A stretch of 64,000 bases of DNA from Rhizophagus irregularis (taxonomy: Eukaryota > Glomeromycota > Glomeromycetes > Glomerales > Glomeraceae), in the NCBI RefSeq assembly GCF_026210795.1, contig NC_089442.1, positions 3,186,001-3,250,000 of the forward strand, in the 5' to 3' direction. The notes beneath the pieces were generated by a model. The model did no database searches, was not told the DNA's origin, and saw only the letters and a program-made list of their open reading frames with translations. Each line of letters starts with the position of its first letter. Position 1 is the first letter of the stretch. Below are positions 55,858 through 64,000 of the stretch, piece after piece. A program made the position numbers and the translations under genes.

Positions 55858-57414
55858 TTAATAATAATCTTTTTTCACCAATAAATTTGAGTTGATTGGT
55901 CTGCATACTTTCTTTATATTATGAAGGTCTTTTTTATTCTTCTTTTTTATTTCTCCTCCATTTTTATTTTTTTTGTGAAGTTCAAGATCATTTGATGTTT
56001 TAATATTTTTAGGTTTTTTAGGTAGTTTTACATCCATATTAGTAATTATTTCTATAGGTTCAACTTTGATTGAAGTATTTGATTCTTCTTTAATAATCTC
56101 TTGTTTAATTTCTTTAGAGATATTATTATTTAATGAATGATTCTCTTGTTTTACAGAGATAAAACCAAAATCTTGTTGATCGGGTTCTTGTTTTACAATT
56201 AATTCCTGCTTTGACTTTTGATAAAGTTCTTGCTTTATTGTCATGAATTCGTCATATTTCTGCTGAGGCACCTTCGGTTCTTTCGTCTCTTTCGCCTCTT
56301 TCGTCTCTTTCGTATCTTTCATCTCTTTCGTCTCATTCGACTCTTTTTTCATAAATACGTGACCAACTTCTTGTTTTACTAACGCCATCATATTACCATC
56401 AGAATCATATGAATTGATCGGTTTCAAAAGAGGAATTTTCTGATCATCACCATTGAAAGAATTGAAAGAATTAAACCAAGAAGAATTTCTATAATGTAAA
56501 TGTAAAACACCAATAGGAAAATCATATAAAGATTTTAAATAATTCATATTAGGTATCATTATACCAAAAGGATTAGAAATTATATCAAAACATGAAGTAA
56601 TATTAATATCATTTTTAATGATTTCATCATTAGATAAAATAGGTTGTTGATTAATTTCAAATTTTGGCATATCATCACAAATTTCATTAACTGGTTTAGC
56701 TCTATAAAAATAAATTGATATAGCACCAATTCCTCCATATTTCATTTTTTTTTTAATATTAATATTAATATTTTTAATTTGATTTTCATTATTTTCATTA
56801 ATATTTTTAATTTGATTTTCATTATTTTCATTATTATTTTTAATTTGGTTTTCATTATTTTCATTATTATTTTTAATTTGGTTTTCATTATTTTCATTAT
56901 TATTATTAGAATTTGATCTAATAATATTATTAAATTTAAAAAAATATTTCATTGATTTATCAGATGATACGAAATGATCTCTTAAATAAAATCCTGTATT
57001 ATAAATTTCTATATAACGATAATCCAATTGTCCATCAATAACGAGATAAGCCATTAAAGGATACCAAGGTGAAACGTATGATGAAGAAAATCTAACAGTA
57101 AAATATGATCCAGCAGGATTTTGTACGTTTGCCAAATTGATAATATCACTAACATGCCATTGATTAGTTGATTCATCAAAAATATATGAAGGTCCAGTAG
57201 GAGAAATCTAGAATATGAAAAATGAAAAGTAAATAATTATTTTTTATTTATTATTTTTTTAAAAAAAAGAATATCTGATATGAAAAGTAAATAAAAGTAT
57301 AGTTAACGAGTAATTTTAACTTACAGGAATTTCTGAATTATTCAAAGGTTGACTAATCTCAGGAACGGGTAACCCATTAACAAGTATATCTAATGTAAAT
57401 GATCCTAACAACAT
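55858..57414 (-). CDS. DUF7918-like protein with SUMO-consensus tail, two exons (479 aa)
   Basis: Exon 1 is 57414-57325 (30 codons, ATG at 57414), the intron runs from GTAAGT to TATTCTAG, and exon 2 is 57207-55858. Residues 1 to about 270 resemble the DUF7918 domain of fungal proteins: a strand-rich start (FTLDILVNGLPVPE), YLVIDGQLDYRYIEIY, then GGIGAISIYFYRAK and YDFPIGVLHLHYRNSSW. Inside it, at about 130-175, a 10-residue unit (NNNENNENQIK type) repeats four times, encoded by a 30-bp minisatellite (about 56760-56915). From about 305 the tail holds seven hydrophobic-Lys-x-Glu motifs: VKQE 307, IKQE 354, VKQE 368, VKQE 382, IKQE 397, IKEE 402 and IKVE 410. It also has a KET repeat and a Lys-rich end likely to be a nuclear signal. 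Such motifs are SUMO acceptor consensus. A nuclear, multiply sumoylated factor is my inference. The domain name is from memory. Confidence 0.75.
56760..56915. repeat. 30-bp coding minisatellite in the DUF7918-like gene
   Basis: Four tandem units of TTTTCATTATTTTCATTATT plus TTTTAATTTGGT-like bases, reading NENNENQIKN on the minus strand. The unit length, a multiple of three, keeps the frame. Confidence 0.75.
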
Positions 57415-58767
57415 TATGATTTAATTTGAAGAAATTTTAGAAATTTTTATTTTTTAAGATTTAGATTTAGATTTTTTAGTAAAGAAGAAGAAAAAGAAAA
57501 AAAATGATGAACGAAAAAAAAATCCAGGAAAATAATTTCTATTTATGAATTAAAAAATTATTTCGATTTTGTGAATTTTCTTTTTTTAAAAATTTGTGAT
57601 GAATCATGCTATTATTATTACTTAACTCTTTTTAAAAATCTACATATTCTACATATCTACATAGTAATGATCAAAATTTTTTTTTTGCTTAGCGTACTTT
57701 ATAAAATCAAATTATTCATGATAATAAATCCGTAGCGAAAAATATCCATAAAAACTCGTGAAACACGATAAATCTTGTGAAACAAGATGGTTGAATTTTA
57801 TTTTTAGAATTAGAATGAGTAATTATAGTTCGATCTCACGAGACAGTATACTGAGTTATTGGATACGTATCATAAGACGTAATGTCGTAACGCCGAAATC
57901 TCACGTGACAATAATGATTTTCCAACTCTTCATACATTTCGCTCCGAACGTTATTCCATCTCAACTATAGCAATTACAACATGCTAAAAAAAACCATGAG
58001 CTCGTACAAAATATAAAATAATTCGTTCCATAATGATTCGCTCTGTCAAATCTAATTTGATTATCTGATATACATAAAATCGTGATCATCAATATCTAGT
58101 ACGTTACCTATTACCTATTGTTCACCTACTTTTCTCATTTCTCACAAGAGATTTAATTATTTTTGTACTCTTTAAGATTTATTAGATACAGGATCAATAT
58201 GATCAATATCAATATGATCTAATCTCTATTAAAGGGATCATAAATTTGGCCGGAATTATTGACCAGAATTATCAAATAAATCTAATATTGGTATAAATGA
58301 ATAATATGAAAAAGGGAAACCCGTAACATCAGCCAAGTCAGCCAAGATATAAAGTGCATTTAATTTACCAATATTTTTCTTACAATGATGTAATTTAGCT
58401 TAAATCAAATAATTACGTCGAAACTTTCACGGGTAATCGCCGATATCCTAAACGATTTGATTGGCAGTTTTATACTCATTGACATGCAAAATCGTGGATT
58501 AACGCCGGATATCTCCGAAGTTATTTAATGAATCATTTTTTCTAATCATCTTTTTATCAAAATAATGAAAAAAAAAATAATGAAAAAAAAAAAAAATTTA
58601 AAATAGTTAATAAAACAATTTATTGTTACTATGAATCATGATTGTACATATTTTTAGACAGGAAAAATATTTCATACAACAGTAAAAAAAACGAAAGGAG
58701 GGAAAGGACAATGTAAAAAAAAAAATGGATCATCCTTGTCATCCTTGTGTAATAAGTACCTAATCCA
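57415..58767. other. Upstream region of the DUF7918-like gene, nothing recognised
   Basis: AT-rich. A/G-rich just before the ATG (57475-57530). No coding signal is supported. The open frame at 57758-57970 lacks protein character. Confidence 0.5.
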
Positions 58768-58815
58768 ATTCAGGATATACATATACATATATATATATAT
58801 ATAATAATAATAAAA
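58768..58815. repeat. TA/CATATA/TAA microsatellite
   Basis: Alternating TATACATATACATATATATA followed by ATAATAATAATAA. Confidence 0.7.
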
Positions 58816-61800
58816 ATCCCCTAAATTATTTTTAATAATATTATAAATTTTTTACGCCCTCTTTTATTAAAAAGAAAAAAAAATCCGGCTGAAATACTTA
58901 AATAAATTCCGTGATTTCATTTTGCGTAATAAAAATCATGAAAAAAAAAAAAAAATTTTTTAATTTAGTTAATTATTTTTCTAAATCAAGTAAAATAATT
59001 CCTTATACCATTTAGGAATTTATTTCATTGTTTTAAATATGATATGTATCATTACATAACTTTAAACAATTAGAAAAAAAAGGAACTTTTAAACGCGTTG
59101 TACTATAAGTACTATATGTAATATATGTACTATATGTACTTATAATAAAATGATACCCGTAAATTAACCATAAGGATTAGTCAATTTTCCTTATTTCATT
59201 TGTATCGTTAACTTTAAAAAGAAAATTCGGTATAAAATAAATCCGATGGGAAGATCAAGGAAAAAAAAACCTATTTTGTTGGGGTAAACTATAATAATAT
59301 ATCAGTATTCATTTACCTTGAGATAAACAATGTTATACGGATATAAAATGATAAGATTTTTCTTGATAGAAAATTTGATTAATTTGGATTAACTTTGGTA
59401 AAGAACATCATTATAATGACAATATTTCCATATGTAAATTAATTATATTGAAACACGATCACATGTTCAAATATGATGATAATCACAATTTTATCTTTTG
59501 TAAAATTTTTTTTACCAGGTAAAAATTAAAATAAAATTAAATTAGGATTTACTTGCGTTACATTTATTAGTAAAACCCTTTTTTAAAATAATTGAATGTT
59601 TCATGTTTCATGTTTTGTGTTACGGAATAATCAGATGACCGAATGACCGATGGAAAAAAAAAACAAGATAATAAATAATAAATAATAATAATCAATAATA
59701 ATAATAAATAATAATCAATAATAATGAATAATAATATTATTAAATAATAATAATTAACAAGAATCACGCTGACACATTGTTAAAAGTGATTGTATCATGA
59801 TTACTTATGATAATTATGACAAGACTTTTCTTAATACAGAAATTCTCTTTTTAATAAGGTAAACAATATGAATTATTTACATTCTAAAAACCGTTTTTTC
59901 ATTATAACAGTCAAATATGGATCTGAAATGATATTAAGGAAATTGTCAATAAGTCAATAAGATTTATCAATAAAGTATAATAAATATATTAAAATATATT
60001 AAAATATATTAAATATATATTAAATATATATTAAATATATATTCCACGATTGTTCCACGAGAGATTTACCTAGTAAATATTAAGAATACATACAGTATAA
60101 AATTCTTTTTCTCAATCCGAGAATCTTTTTTTTTTTCAATAACCACCTAAAAGAGATTATTATAATAACCACCTAAAAAAGAGATAAAATCTTAATTTCA
60201 AATTAACTAAAAATGATTTATATAATAGATGTTTTTCCTGATATGTAAAAAAATCTTAATGATTTAATTAGTAAATAATTTCAGCCAGAATTACCATTTT
60301 GTACTATTGTCTCTTTGTTTATCTATCACAATAACTATGAACTTTATTATGAATTCGCATTAAAGGAAATTATAATGCAAATTTTTATTCGTTCAATCAT
60401 CATAATCTTCATTAAATTAAATTAAAGGTGCATAATCAAAACGCGGTAATCGGAATCATCATTTTAGTTTATGAATGACAATAATTCCAGTTTAATCAAT
60501 TCCCTGAACTCCAAATTACTATAATTAAATAATTAATAAGAACGAAACCAATATTAAAATTAAATTACTTACCTTATTTGGAAATTATTACATATTTTGT
60601 GTTTCTTTTCGAACAAACTGTACATTATGTTATTCTTTAGAAATTCTTTAGAAATTTTCAATAAGCCATAACACAGCCACAATAAAGAAAATAAATAAAG
60701 GTTTATTCAACACCTTGTCGTACAAGTTATATTTCTAGCCACACAAATAACACGTAACCCGAGTAAATACCCTTTTGACGCATGTCTTTCATCTCAAATA
60801 CATCATTTCTTTGTAATCTTTTTTTAATATACATATATATATATTTATTTAAAAGGGGTAATATTCAATAAGTTTAAAGAGTTGTAACCGTTTCAAGTAA
60901 AATAATTACACCGAATATGTATCTATTCATTGAAGTACTTAATAGGTTAAAAGCAAGGAGAGAAACACAAAACTTGTTTGAAGAATAAACGTACTTTTAA
61001 CGCACAAACATTATGGATACTTTATTCGAGAAAAACAATTTTCTCGATCACATACATTACTAATTTATTATTATCAATTTAGGAAGGGTAACGTATATAG
61101 AGTACAAAGAAAAAAGCTTGATCATTCTTTCACGTGTTCGTTGTCCCTCGTTTTTTTTTATTATGTTATTATGTTTGAAAAAGAAAAATAAATATTTTTT
61201 TTTTTTTTTTTTCTTTCAAAAAAGAAAAATAATGCAAAATGCGGTAAATCAAAATTAATGTACATTATAATACGTAATCATCTCATTATATTCACTTTTT
61301 GTTCTTAATTAAGTAATGCTCTTGTTTATTAATAATCGGTGTATCAGGTGTATCTTTACTAATTATAAATGTATACTCCACGCCAAATATGAACTAATCG
61401 GGATTATCCATACCAGGAAAATGGATTTTTTTAAGGAGTTGTATAAATGTATAAAATAAAATAAATATATTATATTGTAATTTTGTATAAAAAAAAAAAC
61501 AAGATTCCTTATTTTCTTGGCGATTCACTAACAATTACTCATTAACAATTATTTTAATTTGTAATTAATCCAAATAAAGGTAATCTAAATTAACAAAGCG
61601 TTAAAATGAAAAGGATATCCCCCCGCTATAAAAGCATTGATCTCCATATTGACGTAACAACAATAAATATTACTTACGATTTTTGTATGCATTTAATACA
61701 TTTTCAACATTAAATCATATGTTATTTATTTGAAATCCCAAATTTAATATATAATAATTTAAATTGTGATTATTTACTTAAGGGAGTCAAGCCACAATGA

Positions 61801-62030
61801 TTTAACCGAATTTGTTAATTAAACAATAATTATTGTTTCATTTTGTCAAAAGACCAAATATTTATAAAAAAATATTCAAAATGACTGAACTATATATGAT
61901 ATTTGATTCATTTTATGTTTATGGTAACGTGGTTAGTGATTTTTTTTTTTTTAAAAAAAAAAATAATTATTAATATATTATTAATATCTGTTATTTAAGA
62001 GAAAATTATTCCGATATCTTGTGACTTCAG
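58816..62030. other. Intergenic, microsatellites only
   Basis: It contains an AAT-type array (59668-59756), an ATATTAAA(T/A)-type array (59985-60040) and several long T or A runs (for example 61195-61212). A canonical donor on the minus strand near 60572 (AAGGTAAGTAA) has no exon partner that I can find. No gene supported. Confidence 0.5.
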
Positions 62031-62320
62031 TTTGTATTTATTTATTTATTTATTTATTTTATCTTATTTTTATCTTTAATTTTTTTTTTAATTTTTTTTA
62101 TTATTTTTTTTATTATTTTTTTATTATTATTATAATTATTATTTTATAATTATTATTATTATTTTTTATAATTATTATCATCTTTTTTTATTTATTTTAC
62201 TTTATTTTTTATTTTATTTTAATTTATTTTATTTTATATTATTTTATATTTTATATTATTTTAATTATTTTTTTTTTCTTCTTCATTTTTTTTTATTATT
62301 ATATATGTATATTTAGAATG
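62031..62320. repeat. T-rich low-complexity tract (TTTA/TTATT arrays)
   Basis: Nearly 290 bases composed of TTTA, TTATT and ATTTTATT words with long T runs. Confidence 0.75.
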
Positions 62321-63258
62321 AGTTTTTCATTCTATAAACCCAAAATTGGATAATTTATTTATAATATAATGTAGTTTCCGATTGATTCTTTGGTCATTTA
62401 AAAATTGCATCATTGTAATTTATCCAATAACAAGCTTGATTACGATATATGCACTTAAATAATGAATGAGGCTAAATAAATTACCCCCAAAAATATCTCT
62501 ATTATTAATGCGCATTGACATTGTAATGAGGCGTATTAAAGCTGTTAAATAATAATAATAATAATAATAATTCGATCTAAAAAAATTCAATGATGTTCTT
62601 GTCATACAAATTTCATCATAATAAACTTGTTTTACGTAATTCATTCATTCATTCATTATATGATTATTTCTTTTTTGTTAATCATTTTTTTTTAATCACT
62701 GATTAATTTATAGATTAACTACTACGGTAACTTATCACGTTTTTAAATGATCCTTTTTTAGTTTAAAAATTTTTATATACATTATATCATACTATATATT
62801 CATTATATCTCCTTATACTGTTAATGTGTTAATGTTATTAATGGTTACTCAGATCACATGTAAAACTTTACTTATTGTAACACTTTGTTATACCTTTGTA
62901 TTGTTTCACGTGACACATGCATTTTTTTTAAGTAATTTCATTCTCATTTTATTTTACTTTCAGGATACATTTAAAGAAAAAACAGGCGGATCTTACCGAT
63001 TAACAAACTCTTTTACATTTTTAGGAAAAGAAAATTATAAATTTTTAATTTAATATGTTTTTTTTTTTTGAAAAGATATTCCCCTAGGAAAATATCGGTT
63101 TGTGCGGGTGCGTTAGCGTTTATTTACAGATTTAGTTTGATTTTTCCATTTATATAATGTAATTGGGTGTTACAACATGAGATTGAATATCGTTAATGAA
63201 ACTTTCTCCTTGTTTCAATGTATGAAACGACAATGTATGCGTATGTGATGTATTAAAA
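62321..63258. other. Intergenic, nothing recognised
   Basis: AT-rich. Two short open frames (62420-62644, 62826-63053) run through trinucleotide repeats or hydrophobic low-complexity text and are not credible. Confidence 0.45.
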
Positions 63259-63340
63259 AATATTTATATTATTTTATATTATTTTATATTATTTTATATT
63301 ATTTTAGATTATTTTTATATTATTTTAGATTATTTTATAA
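63259..63340. repeat. Tandem array of ATTATTTTAT
   Basis: About eight near-perfect 10-bp units, some with G replacing T (TTAGATT). Confidence 0.7.
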
Positions 63341-64000
63341 ACTATAAAAATGAATCTTATATACTAAAAAAATCACATCTTACTTTAGCATATTTTTTTT
63401 TTTTTTCTCCTCTCTCTCACGCTCTTTTTTTCTTTCTTTCTTTTCTTTTTTCTCATTTTTCTTTCTTGTTTTTTTCCCCAAAAAGTATTTATTTATTATT
63501 TCTTTCCTGAATTGTAACATCCTTTAAGGTTTAGAAGAATAACTATTATTAATTTCCATTTTTTGTAAAGAAAAAAAAAAAAAAGAGCGGTACAATGAGT
63601 TTTGGGATACTATATCGTGTAACCAAGAAATTTTTGATTGTTTTTATTTGATTTGATTGTACATGTTGCATACAATGGTTGCCATGTGTTCATGCTATAC
63701 ACTTTGGAAGTCGGTTAAATAAAGCCTGAGAAAACAGTATTATTTAAGTAATGAAAAACATGAATTATAATAATTTGGGTAGTCAGGATTATTGATCATA
63801 AAAAAAAAAAAAATTTTTTTTTTATTTTAAATGGAATACCAAAAAAAAAAAAAAATTTCATATCTATTGAATGATCAAAAAATGATCAAATTGATATCAA
63901 GATAAAACAAGTTTACTTATCTATTTAGATAACTTATCTCAAACTTGATAAAAAATTACGTATGTATACTATATTAAAAATATTATGTTGATTAAAATAT
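63341..64000. other. Intergenic with a pyrimidine tract
   Basis: 63391-63480 is almost pure C/T (TTTCTTTCTTTC and CTCTCTC words). The remainder has poly-A/T runs and no gene. Confidence 0.5.

Noticed and set aside
62826-63053. Hydrophobic 75-codon frame
   Set aside because: Low-complexity Leu/Phe text in a region without other gene signals.

Overview
The window is strongly AT-rich eukaryotic DNA with short GT-AG introns (branch-like CTAAC/CTAAT motifs before a T-rich acceptor), long homopolymer runs and many decayed mobile elements. The genes recognised are families expanded in arbuscular mycorrhizal fungi: F-box/LRR proteins, very-large-GTPase (VLIG) relatives, RING-like/TPR proteins, SAM-domain and coiled-coil proteins, DUF7918-like and ML-domain secreted proteins. 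I infer a Rhizophagus-like member of Glomeromycotina. No species was tested by search. I found no rRNA, tRNA or CRISPR.

Layout. 1-11 kb is mostly gene-poor. It holds three small genes found by reading splice sites and signal peptides: a 56-aa cysteine-rich secreted peptide (3042-3212), a 47-aa one-membrane-segment protein with one intron (5960-6205, minus) and a 111-aa secreted protein with one intron (8170-8579, minus). It also holds fold-back elements. 11.3-13.4 kb has a nuclease-like fragment and a frameshifted F-box/LRR gene. 14.1-18.7 kb is a VLIG-type GTPase with two G domains, interrupted by one 1-base frameshift and one in-frame stop. 19-20.4 kb has one TA-flanked element nested in another, and a decayed kinase-family zinc-ribbon fragment. 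21.8-24.5 kb is a retroposed unit with a 641-codon ORF and an exact 15-bp target-site duplication.

24.5-28.1 kb is a tandem duplication. Each copy carries a two-exon gene for a tiny secreted four-cysteine peptide. The signal peptides are nearly identical, and the mature parts have diverged completely between the cysteines, one acidic and one basic. This is the best candidate for an undescribed system. 28.2-31.1 kb is a nest of inverted-repeat elements. The inner one has 143-bp terminal repeats and a ladder of short exon-like modules between canonical splice signals. 31.5-42 kb holds two copies of a RING-like/TPR gene: the left copy is broken at several points, and the right one (37958-41966) is an intact six-exon gene of 1202 codons.

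42-51 kb is relics: inverted-repeat elements, a SAM-domain pseudogene, a coiled-coil pseudogene, a fold-back element with TTAGGG-like repeats, and three elements nested inside each other. 52.2-52.7 kb is an intact secreted ML-domain-like gene. 53.9-55.6 kb is fold-back repeats. 55.9-57.4 kb is an intact two-exon DUF7918-like gene whose tail carries seven SUMO-consensus motifs. 57.4-64 kb is intergenic, low-complexity sequence.

The genes do not form one pathway. The window is an accessory, repeat-rich region holding several secreted-protein genes and members of large signalling families at different stages of birth and decay.
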